Under the pieces are notes generated by a model. It ran no database searches and was not told where the DNA came from. It saw only the letters and a list, made by a program, of their open reading frames with translations. DNA of 64,000 nucleotides from Aminobacterium mobile DSM 12262 (lineage in GTDB: Bacteria > Synergistota > Synergistia > Synergistales > Aminobacteriaceae), in assembly GCF_000526395.1 (NCBI RefSeq), contig NZ_JAFZ01000001.1, positions 434,001 through 498,000 of the forward strand, read 5' to 3'. Below, one piece after another: positions 1 through 8,365 of this stretch (its first letter is position 1; each line of letters starts with the position of its first letter). Made by a program: the position numbers and the translations under genes.

Positions 1-86
1 ATGTGCCACCCCATGTTTTTCCAAGATGTGAGAATAACGATTAGATTACTCTATGAGTTAGCGCTTAAAAACAACAAGAATTTTTC

Positions 87-1046
87 TTATTTCTCTACCA
101 GATGGAGGGCAAATCCAGATATTTTTTTGTCCAGGTAGATTGCTTTAAGTTTGCCATCCTTCCTTTTTGCCGTTTCTGGAAGGGTATGAATGCCTTGTCG
201 TTCAAGATATGCGATTGCACGTTCTATAAAGTTTGTGCTAATAGCTATATGCCCTTTTTCACCGAGATATGGTTCTTTCATAAATTCAAAGCTCGTTCCA
301 GAAAAAATGGAGCTGTTGCCATTTTTTACAGGGAAGTGGAACATCTGTTCGAAAGTTGACGCTTCCTTGAGGGCTTTTTCTTCGCTGATCTCATTAATCC
401 CTATGTGGGCAAGAGAAAAGTTCAGCATGGACAAAACAGTCTGTTGTACTAACTTTGCAATTTCAGTAAAGGCGCCAGCAGCTAGAAGGTCGCTTTTTAC
501 CATCCAACTACCACCACAAGCGTGGACAGAGGGAAGAGACAGATAGCTATTGAAGTTTTCAGCATTGACTCCACCTGTAGGAATAAACTTTACACCTTTA
601 TAAGGGCCGGACAGGGCCTTGATCATCGCTACCCCTCCAGATGCTTCTGCAGGGAAAAACTTAAGTATAGATACGCCTCGTTCTAAACCCATTTCTATTT
701 GCGAGGGAGAATTGACTCCAGGCGTAATTGGAATTTCATGCTCTATGCAGTAGTCTACCACTTCAGGATTAAAGCCAGGAGAAACGATGAAGGCTGCCCC
801 TGCACCTACCGCTTTTTTTACCTGCTCTACAGAAAGAACAGTGCCAGCTCCTACAAGGAGTTTAGGCAAGTCGCTTGAGAGCCTTCGAATTGATTCTTCT
901 GCAGCGTCAGTTCGAAATGTAACTTCAGCTACAGGAAGTCCTCCTTGGAGTAACGCTTCTCCAAGGGGCACAGCCTTTTCCGGGCTGTCTATTTTAATAA
1001 CAGGGACAAGGCCGCATAGCCCAATATGTTCGAGCACTTTATTCAT
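87..1046 (-). CDS. eda: KDPG/KHG aldolase fused to a C-terminal VOC domain
   Basis: A 319-residue protein. Residues 1-205 are a class I 2-keto-3-deoxy-6-phosphogluconate / 4-hydroxy-2-oxoglutarate aldolase, which cleaves such acids to pyruvate plus glyceraldehyde 3-phosphate or glyoxylate. The EVTFRT motif carries the catalytic Glu41, and ILKFFPAE carries the Schiff-base Lys129. Residues from about 210 to the end (LAHIGIN..., GHIAIST...ERAIAYLE) look like one glyoxalase/VOC module, so the protein is about 110 residues longer than ordinary Eda. The start is the only good Met. It lies downstream of the Ldh2-type gene on the same strand with a gap of about 90 bases, so the two are probably co-transcribed. 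The role of the VOC part is unknown. Confidence 0.9.
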   Translation of the reverse strand: MNKVLEHIGLCGLVPVIKIDSPEKAVPLGEALLQGGLPVAEVTFRTDAAEESIRRLSSDLPKLLVGAGTVLSVEQVKKAVGAGAAFIVSPGFNPEVVDYCIEHEIPITPGVNSPSQIEMGLERGVSILKFFPAEASGGVAMIKALSGPYKGVKFIPTGGVNAENFNSYLSLPSVHACGGSWMVKSDLLAAGAFTEIAKLVQQTVLSMLNFSLAHIGINEISEEKALKEASTFEQMFHFPVKNGNSSIFSGTSFEFMKEPYLGEKGHIAISTNFIERAIAYLERQGIHTLPETAKRKDGKLKAIYLDKKISGFALHLVEK

Positions 1047-1138
1047 TGCTTACGTCACTTCTTTCTTTATCAGGTTCAATCGAGGGCATGATCCCCTTCT
1101 CAAGGGTGCGTACTCCAGAGAAGAGGATCCCCTTGTTT

Positions 1139-2233
1139 TTATCGTTGGGTAACAGGCGTAAGCTTGTACTCTTTGGCAAAATCTTCAAGCATGGCAAATG
1201 TAGCATCGTCAAGCTCTACACCTTCCTGAAGAGAGGTGCGCCGTCGTGCCGCTTCTTTTTGTCCGTGAGTATAAATTTGTTTTTCTCCAGGGAGAGGGGT
1301 GCTGTTCCGAAGAGCTCTTAGAATGTCTCCCACGTAGGTTTTGATGGGCTCGGGATCTCCGAAGAGATCAAGACGGAAAGCCGAGAAGAAGTGTCCAACA
1401 TTGGCATCGGGCTTTATGAAAATGTCTCGGGTCCAACTTCCCATAGAGAGGGGCGCACAAAGCAGTTCTACCAGAAGTCCGAGGCCATATCCCTTATGCC
1501 CGCCCATTTCTTCTGTGGAGCCACCTAAATATATCTGCCCACCTAAAGGGGTGGCTGGATCAGCGAGAAGTTTGTTTGCTTCCTTGGCGCAGGTGATAGG
1601 TCGTCCTTCTTCATCAAGAATCCATCCCTCTGGGAGGTCTTTATTTCTATGTTTATAGACTGATATCTTCCCTCGGGCTGCAGTAGTGGTAGCCATATCT
1701 AGAAGGAATGGGTCTTCTTCATCAGATGGAATTGCAACTGCGATGGGGTTTGTGCCAAGCATACGCTGCCGTCCGAGAGCAGGTACCGAGCAACGGATGG
1801 TGTTTGTAAAAGCTCCTCCTACAAAACCTTCTTTTGCGGCTTGTTCTGCCCAAAGACCGGCCATGCCGAAGTGATTGGAATTACGAACGGCTACGTAACA
1901 AGTTCCATTTTTACGAGTTTTTTCGAGACATATATCCATGGCAAATTTGGAAATATGAGAGCCTATACCGTAATGACCGTCAATAACAGCGGAAATAGGA
2001 GTCTCGTGAACAACTTCTGGTTGGGCTTCAGGGTGTACGTGGCCGCTCCCTAACTCGTTCCTGTAGACTTTCAGGCGGGTTACACCGTGAGAAGGAACAC
2101 CTCGTGCGTCGGCTTCGGTCAAAACTTTTGCGGTAATTTCTGCCTTGTTTCGGGGATATCCTATCTTTTCTAATACATCGGCAGAAAAACTACGTAGGGC
2201 TTCATACCCTACACGTTGAAATGTAGAAGACAT
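1139..2233 (-). CDS. Malate/L-lactate dehydrogenase (Ldh2/AllD) family oxidoreductase
   Basis: A 364-residue cytoplasmic NAD(P)H-dependent 2-oxoacid reductase of the Ldh2/MDH2 family, which includes malate, sulfolactate, ureidoglycolate and diketogulonate dehydrogenases. Visible family marks are SHGVTRL near residue 49, NSNHFG near 118 with the catalytic His, GTNPIA near 160, and the late GHKGYGL block. Length is normal for the family. An AAGGAGAGGTGG-type ribosome site precedes the ATG. It is divergent from the GntR gene across a 480-base regulatory region and heads a two-gene unit with the aldolase. The substrate cannot be read from sequence; a hydroxy acid made or used by the neighbouring aldolase or dehydratase is an inference. 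Confidence 0.88.
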   Translation of the reverse strand: MSSTFQRVGYEALRSFSADVLEKIGYPRNKAEITAKVLTEADARGVPSHGVTRLKVYRNELGSGHVHPEAQPEVVHETPISAVIDGHYGIGSHISKFAMDICLEKTRKNGTCYVAVRNSNHFGMAGLWAEQAAKEGFVGGAFTNTIRCSVPALGRQRMLGTNPIAVAIPSDEEDPFLLDMATTTAARGKISVYKHRNKDLPEGWILDEEGRPITCAKEANKLLADPATPLGGQIYLGGSTEEMGGHKGYGLGLLVELLCAPLSMGSWTRDIFIKPDANVGHFFSAFRLDLFGDPEPIKTYVGDILRALRNSTPLPGEKQIYTHGQKEAARRRTSLQEGVELDDATFAMLEDFAKEYKLTPVTQR

Positions 2234-2355
2234 TTTAAGCCACCTCTCCTTCTTATTTTATAAAATTCATTAATGTAAAGCTCCTTTTTCTAAAACTTTT
2301 GAGGACATAACACATGTATATAAAGGGAGAAAGAGAAAGAAGTCAAGGTTTTTTA

Positions 2356-2368
2356 TCCGTTTAACGGA
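2356..2368. promoter_or_regulatory. Short palindrome, possible operator
   Basis: TCCGTT-T-AACGGA is a perfect 6+1+6 palindrome in the 480-base spacer between the Ldh2-type gene and the divergent GntR gene. Its size and place fit an operator for a dimeric regulator such as the adjacent GntR protein. This is inferred from position and symmetry only. Confidence 0.3.
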
Positions 2369-2528
2369 CCGCTGGTTCGCATATTGGATAAATATTCTTT
2401 GTAATCAAAGATTTCTAGGGACTCCAATGTATTAAAAAATATTTTTGCTGGATTTCCCTTTTTCATTCTTAAATAGCGCAACAAGTGATGAATGGTGCAT
2501 TTCCATTCTATGAATGGAGAAATAGGAC

Positions 2529-2556
2529 GCAACTGTCTCTAAAAAGAGACAGTTGC
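2529..2556. repeat. Perfect 12-bp inverted repeat with a 4-base loop
   Basis: Arms 2529-2540 and 2545-2556 are exactly complementary (GCAACTGTCTCT / AGAGACAGTTGC) around AAAA. No T-run follows on either strand, so it is not an obvious intrinsic terminator. It lies about 80 bases upstream of the predicted -35 of the GntR promoter, so an operator or a 5' structural element is possible. The rest of the 2234-2714 spacer is AT-rich and shows no convincing gene. Confidence 0.5.
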
Positions 2557-2637
2557 TATGTGTTATTACAACCGACATTTTCCGGAAATGCTGGTTTATG
2601 CTGGTATTTTACCATATATTTACTTTGTGAAGAGATG

Positions 2638-2666
2638 TTGTTTTTTAACTGTCATAGTGGTATGAT
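2638..2666 (+). promoter_or_regulatory. Sigma-70-type promoter of the GntR gene
   Basis: TTGTTT at 2638-2643 and TATGAT at 2661-2666 are separated by 17 bases, the ideal spacing. The expected start of transcription is near 2673, about 40 bases before the GTG of the regulator gene. It probably drives the regulator and the butyrate kinase and phosphotransferase genes that follow closely. Confidence 0.55.
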
Positions 2667-2714
2667 ACAGCGTGCCAAAAAATGATTGACCTTTTATAAA
2701 AGGGCGGGGATAGA

Positions 2715-3686
2715 GTGAATTTATTATTAGATACAACGAGTGACATCCCGTTAAATCAGCAGATTAAAGTTCAATTAAGATATTTGATTTTAAGTGGAGA
2801 GTTGTCTCCTGGTATGCAAATTCCCAGTGTAAGAGAGCTCGCTGCTTTTTTGAAAACGAATAGGAATACGGTCGCAAAGGCTTATAGGGAGTTGGAAGAA
2901 GAGGGGTATCTTGATATTCGTCAAGCTGCAGGTACTTATGTGGCTCAAAACCTTGATATACCTCCTCGTAAAGAGACGAAAGAGTTTGTATCCGTCTTAA
3001 AAAAAGCAATGCAGCAAGCATCAGAGTTGGGTTTTAGTTCTGAAGAGTTTGTGAATATGGCCCAAATGCTTATGCTGAAAGAGAAAAATAGCGGATCTAA
3101 TGTAAAAGCTCTTTTTGTAGAATGTAATCCCTTTGCCCTTGAACAATATGTAAAAGATTTAACAAATGCTCTCGCCATTACGGTGGAAGGGGTCTTGTTA
3201 GACAGCCTGGTAGAAAAACGAGTTGAAGAGAGTTTTTTGGATTCTTTTGATGTGATCATTACTACGGCTGGACACTACCCGGAAGTGAAGAGAGTTTTAG
3301 GCAGTCGCCAGAACATTTATGGCATCAACCTCGGCCCATATTTGAAGGTGGTGGAACAACTTCTGGAATGCCCTAAAGATATGAGGATCGGCGTGATATG
3401 TATGTCTCCTCGTGGTGGGAGTGAAGGTTTGAAGTCATCTCTTCTGAATCTGGGCATTAAGGGAGATCTTATTACCGAAGGGTACTCTAGTGATGATGAT
3501 ATTAGACGGGTTGCGGCTGTCTCAGATATTCTTGTCGTCTCTAAATTTGCGCTTATGCATAAGAAAGATGTCTTTGAAAGGATGGGGAAGCGAGTTATTG
3601 AATATGAGAATGTGCTTTCCGAGTCCTCTATAGAGATTTTACGAAAGATTATAGAAAAGATCGTAAGTCATAAGAGTTGGGCTTAA
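2715..3686 (+). CDS. GntR-family regulator with a periplasmic-binding-like sensor domain
   Basis: A 323-residue DNA-binding regulator. Residues 1-75 form a GntR/YtrA winged helix-turn-helix (PLNQQIKVQLRYLI, PSVRELAAFLKTNRNTVAKAYRELEEEGY). The remaining 220 or so residues alternate strand and helix in a way that resembles a substrate-binding fold rather than an aminotransferase, FCD or UTRA domain. It starts at GTG 2715, where the promoter and spacing fit. Its stop lies in the ribosome site of the butyrate kinase gene, so it is the first gene of that transcript and probably controls it, and possibly the divergent unit too. The ligand is not known. Confidence 0.82.
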   Translation: MNLLLDTTSDIPLNQQIKVQLRYLILSGELSPGMQIPSVRELAAFLKTNRNTVAKAYRELEEEGYLDIRQAAGTYVAQNLDIPPRKETKEFVSVLKKAMQQASELGFSSEEFVNMAQMLMLKEKNSGSNVKALFVECNPFALEQYVKDLTNALAITVEGVLLDSLVEKRVEESFLDSFDVIITTAGHYPEVKRVLGSRQNIYGINLGPYLKVVEQLLECPKDMRIGVICMSPRGGSEGLKSSLLNLGIKGDLITEGYSSDDDIRRVAAVSDILVVSKFALMHKKDVFERMGKRVIEYENVLSESSIEILRKIIEKIVSHKSWA

Positions 3687-3698
3687 GGAGGTCTGTTC

Positions 3699-4799
3699 AT
3701 GCGTGCCATCCATATTGATCGAGATACGAAGAAACTCATAGCTGTGCTTAATCCTGGTTCTACGTCAACAAAGGTGGCACTGTATTCTGATAGGGAATGT
3801 CTTTTGGAGCGTTCAGTTTCTCATTCCCCAGAAGAATTGGCAGCAGATGTCTTTGCTCAAGTACGTGTAAGACGACAGGTTGTAGAGGAGCTATTTGCAG
3901 AGGTAGGGGTGTCAGCTAAGGATATATCTGCAGTAGCAGCAAGAGGTGGTCGGCTTCGCCCTATCCCCTCAGGGGTTTATAGGATGAATGGCCAAATGAT
4001 AGAGGATAGTCTTAATGGGACATCGGGGAAACATGCTTCTGCGCTAGCGGTACTTATAGGGAAAGAGCTTGCTGCAGCTTCTAAATGTCCTGTTTTTGTA
4101 GTAGATCCGGTTTCGGTGGATGAATTTTTGCCAGAGTCCCGGCTTTCTGGACTGAAAGATATAGAACGTAAGTCTTTAGGGCATGCTTTAAATAGCAAGG
4201 AAGTTGCCTTCCGTGCAGCCTGTGACCTTGGGAAATCTTATGAGGATGTAAACCTGGTTGTGGCTCATCTAGGCGGTGGAACTACTGTTAGCGCACATAA
4301 AAAAGGCCAGATGATCGATCTTGTGAATGATTTTGAAGGAAGTTTTACTCCAGAACGGGCAGGAGGCCTTCCCACTCTGGAGCTAGTAAATCTCTGCTTC
4401 TCTGGTAAATATACGAAAGAGCAAGTAATGCGAAAGATAGAAGGAGAGGGAGGCTTTTATTCCTACCTTGGAACAAAAGATATGCAAGAAGTAGAAAGAC
4501 GGATCGAAGAGGGAGATTCTCAAAGCGCATTAGTAATGAATGCTTACCTCTTGCAACTGTCAAAAACAATTGGGAGCCTTATGGCGGTTCTTTCCTTCTC
4601 TGTGGATGCTCTTTGTGTTACTGGAGGAATTGCACATTCCTTGAAAGTTACTTCCTTTTTAAAAGAAACTTTTTTGCCTGTCGCTCCAGTGTACATCTAC
4701 CCAGGAAGCTTTGAGGTAGATACTCTGGCCAGGCGTGTATTAGGGGTGCTCAACGGTCAAGAGAGTCCCAGAATCTACCCAGGAGGCGAAGAAGAGTGA
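3699..4799 (+). CDS. buk: Butyrate kinase (acyl-phosphate to acid plus ATP)
   Basis: A 366-residue cytoplasmic ASKHA-fold kinase that transfers phosphate from butyryl-, isobutyryl- or a related acyl-phosphate to ADP. Visible motifs are VLNPGSTSTKVALY near residue 17, HLGGGTTVSAHKKG near 190 and CVTGGIAHS near 307, and full length matches Buk. AAGGAGG overlaps the end of the regulator gene, and the coding region overlaps the start of ptb by four bases, so the two are translationally coupled. Next to a branched-chain-type transporter, it may release ATP from branched-chain acyl-CoA made by amino-acid oxidation. That substrate choice is inference. Confidence 0.93.
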   Translation: MRAIHIDRDTKKLIAVLNPGSTSTKVALYSDRECLLERSVSHSPEELAADVFAQVRVRRQVVEELFAEVGVSAKDISAVAARGGRLRPIPSGVYRMNGQMIEDSLNGTSGKHASALAVLIGKELAAASKCPVFVVDPVSVDEFLPESRLSGLKDIERKSLGHALNSKEVAFRAACDLGKSYEDVNLVVAHLGGGTTVSAHKKGQMIDLVNDFEGSFTPERAGGLPTLELVNLCFSGKYTKEQVMRKIEGEGGFYSYLGTKDMQEVERRIEEGDSQSALVMNAYLLQLSKTIGSLMAVLSFSVDALCVTGGIAHSLKVTSFLKETFLPVAPVYIYPGSFEVDTLARRVLGVLNGQESPRIYPGGEEE

Positions 4800-5692
4800 A
4801 AAGTTTTTTAGAATTAGAGAATGCTCTCCAAGAAAAATCAAATCTTGGAAAGATAACGTTCGCTGTCCCATGTCCCTATGAAGAAAGCATTTTAGTAGCT
4901 CTTTCCGAAGGAACGAGGAAGGGCTTTTGTAAGGGTGTCCTTGTAGGGGATTGTAAGAAAATAGAAGAAACAGCAAAAAAATCTAATATTGAGCTGACTC
5001 CTTTCGAAATAGTAGAAGAGAAAGAGGATGCTGTAGCTATCGAGCGCTCTTGTGAGCTCTTAGAGGATGACGCTGTATCTTGTTTGATGAAAGGTCTTGT
5101 TCATACAGGGGCTTTCCTTAAGGGAATTTTGCAACGAAAAAATCTTTTGACAAGTTCTTTGCTTACTCACGTAGCTGTATATGAAATTCCCGATCGCGAT
5201 CTCCTCTTCGTTTCTGACCCCAGTATTATGGTTCAACCCACTATCGAACAGAAAAAAATCATTATTTTAAATGCCCTGCATGTTATGAGACAAATTGGCA
5301 TATCCCATCGTCGAGTGGCGGTTTTGTCTAGTGTAGAGGCTCCCGCTCCTGCGGTTCCCTCTTCGGTAGAAGCTTTTGAGATTGTTCGTGATCTTCGCCC
5401 TTCCCTGTCACAGGAAGAATATATAGAAGGCCCTTTAGCATTAGATAATGCTTTCTCCCTTGAAGCTGCCGCTTTAAAAGGTCTGTCTGGTCCTGTTGCA
5501 GGGAAGGCGAATTTGTTTATTGTCCCTTCTCTTGATGCGGGTAATATCTTTTGCAAGGGGTTGACATATATCGGTAATTTCCCATCGGCGGGAATTGTGG
5601 CTGGCACTCGAAAGCCCGTAGTTCTGACTTCTCGCTCAGCTGGAAAGGAAGAGCGATACCACTCAATGCTTCTTGCTTGTTTAATGGCTTAA
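4796..5692 (+). CDS. ptb: Phosphate butyryltransferase
   Basis: A 298-residue member of the phosphate acetyl/butyryltransferase family, which converts acyl-CoA plus phosphate into acyl-phosphate and CoA and feeds the kinase encoded just before. The protein shows the family pattern KGLVHTGAFLKGIL near residue 97, DPSIMVQPT near 139 and LFIVPSLDAGNIFCKGL near 235. The start is GTG 4796 inside the kinase stop codon region, with AGGAGG at 4781-4786. Length is standard. Ptb plus Buk form a substrate-level phosphorylation module, and none of the other butyrate-synthesis genes is in the window, so the acyl-CoA must come from another pathway. Confidence 0.93.
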   Translation: MKSFLELENALQEKSNLGKITFAVPCPYEESILVALSEGTRKGFCKGVLVGDCKKIEETAKKSNIELTPFEIVEEKEDAVAIERSCELLEDDAVSCLMKGLVHTGAFLKGILQRKNLLTSSLLTHVAVYEIPDRDLLFVSDPSIMVQPTIEQKKIIILNALHVMRQIGISHRRVAVLSSVEAPAPAVPSSVEAFEIVRDLRPSLSQEEYIEGPLALDNAFSLEAAALKGLSGPVAGKANLFIVPSLDAGNIFCKGLTYIGNFPSAGIVAGTRKPVVLTSRSAGKEERYHSMLLACLMA

Positions 5693-5736
5693 CTTTAAAC
5701 AATACGACTTTTTTACAGAATGAAGGAGGAATGTAC

Positions 5737-6987
5737 ATGAAGCTACTGGAAAATATGCCTATGGAGGGAGCACCATACTTTAGCGATGAAAAATGGGTTT
5801 CTCCCATGAATTTCATGCCTGAAGTAAAAGGAAAAGAGACTTCTGAATCTGTTTATATCCATGATGTAACCCTTCGCGATGGAGAACAGACGTGTGGCTT
5901 GAACTGGACTGAAGACGAGCGAGTGGACATTGCAGTTGCCCTTAATGACCTTGGCGTAAAAAGCATTGAGGTGGGAATGCCCATCATTTCTGACGATATT
6001 GGCCGAGCCATTGCCCGTCTGGTAAAGATGAACTTGAAGGCTGAGCTTATTCCTTTCTGCAGAGCTCGTCGTGATGATATTGAGAGTGCTGCTAAGACAG
6101 GTGTTGAAAAAGTCATTATAGAACACGCTGTTAATCCTTATACAGACTATTATGCCTATCACGTGGATACGGAAAAACTCATCGATCGTATCGTCAGTAA
6201 TATTGAGTATGCAAAATCCCTTGGCTTGAAAGTTACCTTTATGGGATGGGATGTAACCCGTGGCACTCTTGAGTACGCCAAGAAAATCTATAAGGCCGTA
6301 GTCGATGCGGTACATCCTGAAGCAGTAGTTTTTACAGATAGCTTTGGTGTGGCCACTCCTCATGCCGTTTATCGCGCCGTTCGTGAGCTTAAAGAAGAAC
6401 TGAAGATTCCCGTAGAGTTCCACGTGCACAACGAGTTCGGCATGGCCATGGGGTCTGTTATGGCTGCTGCCTATGCCGGTGTTTCGGGCATTCATTCTTC
6501 TATTAATGCTTTAGGCGAACGAACAGGAAACGTAGCTACAGAAGAGGTTGCGGCAGCTTTAGAACTGTTGCTGAACATCCATACAGGTATCGACCTGAAG
6601 AAAATAGACAGCATTACCAAGATGGTAGAGAAAATAACACAGATTCCTATTCACAGAAATAAGCCTATAACAGGTACGCGCCTATTCTGGATGGAGTCTG
6701 GAGTTGTTGTACAGGCGAAAACTCGTCTGGAAGAAGCAGGGATTCAGGCAGCTATGTTCCCTTATCTACCAAGTGTGGTCGGCCGTGAAGAGGCAAATAT
6801 CGTTATAGGTGGATCTAGCGGAAAGGATAGCATATCTCTGTTCCTTGATAAGCTTGCCCTTCCTTACGAGGAAGATGATCTTCAGCCTTTAACTGATCGA
6901 GTGAAAGCTCTTGGTCGGGAAAAAAGAGACGTAGTTTCCGAAGAAGAGTTTAAACGCTTGTACGAGGAGTATAAAAACGAGAAGTAA
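5737..6987 (+). CDS. LeuA/NifV/CimA-like acyl transferase (DRE-TIM metallolyase)
   Basis: A 416-residue protein of the isopropylmalate/homocitrate/citramalate synthase family, which condenses acyl-CoA with a 2-oxoacid. TLRDGEQTCG near residue 47 and HVHNEFGMAMG near 230 carry the metal and base residues. The ORF is open further upstream, but GAAGGAGG at 5722-5729 points to ATG 5737. It is shorter than leucine-regulated LeuA (about 510 residues) and has no obvious C-terminal regulatory domain, so it resembles NifV-type homocitrate synthases in size. It follows ptb by about 45 bases. Its position with a kinase pair and an ABC importer suggests a catabolic or lyase-direction role, but the substrate is undetermined. 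Confidence 0.82.
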   Translation: MKLLENMPMEGAPYFSDEKWVSPMNFMPEVKGKETSESVYIHDVTLRDGEQTCGLNWTEDERVDIAVALNDLGVKSIEVGMPIISDDIGRAIARLVKMNLKAELIPFCRARRDDIESAAKTGVEKVIIEHAVNPYTDYYAYHVDTEKLIDRIVSNIEYAKSLGLKVTFMGWDVTRGTLEYAKKIYKAVVDAVHPEAVVFTDSFGVATPHAVYRAVRELKEELKIPVEFHVHNEFGMAMGSVMAAAYAGVSGIHSSINALGERTGNVATEEVAAALELLLNIHTGIDLKKIDSITKMVEKITQIPIHRNKPITGTRLFWMESGVVVQAKTRLEEAGIQAAMFPYLPSVVGREEANIVIGGSSGKDSISLFLDKLALPYEEDDLQPLTDRVKALGREKRDVVSEEEFKRLYEEYKNEK

Positions 6988-7122
6988 CAAAAGGGGGGAC
7001 GTCAAAAAAGAGAAACTGTCGTAACCCAATTCATAAGCATTACGTGTCATAGGTTGCAATATTGGGAGAAACAAAGAAGAACTCTGTAGGACTTGATCTT
7101 TACAAAGGAGGATCAACATACG

Positions 7123-8235
7123 ATGAAACGCAGTGTACGGTTAATCGCAGCTCTTTTACTTGTTTTCTGCCTTTCTGGATCTGCCCTTGCTGCAGATACA
7201 ATTCGGATAGCCCTTGTGGCTCCTTTTACGGGTCTGGGTTCCATCCTGGGAGATTTTATTAAAAAGGGTGCTCAGCTAGCTGTTGACGAAATCAACGCCA
7301 AAGGCGGCATTGATGGGAAACAGATCGAGATGCTTGTGTACGATGACCAGGCTAACCCCAGCACCGCTATGAACGTTGTGCGGAAGGTCATTAATGACGA
7401 TGTGGTAGCTATTTTCGGGCCCAATATGAGTAGTGCTGTTCTCGGTGTCCACTCACTTGCGAAACAGTCCAAAATACCCATGTTGGTAGCCGCCACATCG
7501 CCAAACTTGGATTATAGCAAAACTAAAAACGATTATCTATTCCGCTTGAGAGCAAACGACGACGCAAGAGTTTCAGCCATTGTGAAGTACGTTGTTGAGA
7601 AGCTTGATGTGAAAAAACCCGGAATTATTTACGGTACCACTGACTATTGTACAGCAGCTTTGGCAGTAGCAGAAAGAGAGTTTAAGAAATATGGCATCGA
7701 AGTTGTGGCAAAAGAGCAGATGAAAGAAGGAGACAAAGACGCTACAGGTCAGCTTCTTAAGCTGAAGAACTCCGGATTCGATTGTCTCGTTGGCTTTACA
7801 CATGAGCCAGAAGCAGCCATCTGCATCACTCAGGCTCGGCAGCTCCAGCTTGACGTACCTCTTATTGGTTTCTCTGCTTGGAGTGCTCCTGTCGTAAAGG
7901 ATCTTGCCGGAGACGCTATGGTTGGCGTATATGCTGCTATGGGCTTTGACGAGAATGATCCTTCCCAGGCAGTCCAGAATTTCGTGAAAAATTATAGCGC
8001 AAAGTGGGATAACGAATCTCCTACAGATCCTGGTCAGGCTTATTATGATGGTATCTATCTCTTTGCAAAAGTTGTTGAAGCAGCAAAGAGCACTGATGGC
8101 CCGGCTTTGATCAAAGCTCTGAACGAAGTTCAGATTGATGGCGTACAGGGCATGATGAAGTGTGACGAGAATCATAACTTCACTAACTATACATTTATAG
8201 CACGTTATAACGGATCTATCTGGGAAAAACAATAG
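7123..8235 (+). CDS. livJ: Branched-chain-amino-acid-type ABC transporter solute-binding protein
   Basis: A 370-residue exported binding protein of the LivJ/LivK type I periplasmic family. Residues 1-24 are a Sec signal peptide (basic MKRSVR, hydrophobic core, cut after SALA). The mature part begins with DTIRIALVAPFTG and has the usual INAKGGIDGKQIEMLVYDDQ block. An earlier Met at 7093 is discounted because AAAGGAGG sits at 7104-7111, just ahead of ATG 7123. It is the first of five importer genes. A stem-loop after its stop probably makes it more abundant than the permeases. Family members also bind aromatic acids, amides or urea, so leucine/valine/isoleucine specificity is not certain. Confidence 0.9.
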   Translation: MKRSVRLIAALLLVFCLSGSALAADTIRIALVAPFTGLGSILGDFIKKGAQLAVDEINAKGGIDGKQIEMLVYDDQANPSTAMNVVRKVINDDVVAIFGPNMSSAVLGVHSLAKQSKIPMLVAATSPNLDYSKTKNDYLFRLRANDDARVSAIVKYVVEKLDVKKPGIIYGTTDYCTAALAVAEREFKKYGIEVVAKEQMKEGDKDATGQLLKLKNSGFDCLVGFTHEPEAAICITQARQLQLDVPLIGFSAWSAPVVKDLAGDAMVGVYAAMGFDENDPSQAVQNFVKNYSAKWDNESPTDPGQAYYDGIYLFAKVVEAAKSTDGPALIKALNEVQIDGVQGMMKCDENHNFTNYTFIARYNGSIWEKQ

Positions 8236-8295
8236 ATTTTTGAGGCTGCTACATTAACAGCACCTCTTTGAATCGAAGTTAAATACGTGCCGAGA

Positions 8296-8330
8296 GCCGT
8301 TGCTGACTCTCGAAGAGGGGCAGCAACGGC
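8296..8330 (+). terminator. Attenuating stem-loop after the binding-protein gene
   Basis: GCCGTTGCTG at 8296-8305 pairs perfectly with CAGCAACGGC at 8321-8330, followed by the T-rich ATTTATTTCTTT. It lies between livJ and livH inside one operon, so partial termination or mRNA protection of the binding-protein transcript is likely. Confidence 0.7.
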
Positions 8331-8365
8331 ATTTATTTCTTTAAAGTTATAGTGGAGGGAAACTT

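Noticed and set aside
1-86. Gene fragment at the left edge
   Set aside because: The 86 bases show no reliable frame or ribosome site; nothing can be called.
2529-2556. Intrinsic terminator
   Set aside because: The stem is perfect, but there is no T-run on either side and no gene ends nearby.
2485-2685. 66-codon ORF in the regulatory spacer
   Set aside because: No ribosome site, covers the perfect hairpin and the promoter, and its residues show no protein-like pattern.
5743-6495. 250-codon ORF antisense to the LeuA/NifV-like gene
   Set aside because: It mirrors the codon structure of a well-supported gene, lacks a ribosome site and has no recognisable motif.
7573-8232. 219-codon ORF antisense to livJ
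   Set aside because: Shadow of the binding-protein gene; Cys- and Ile-rich composition typical of a reverse frame.
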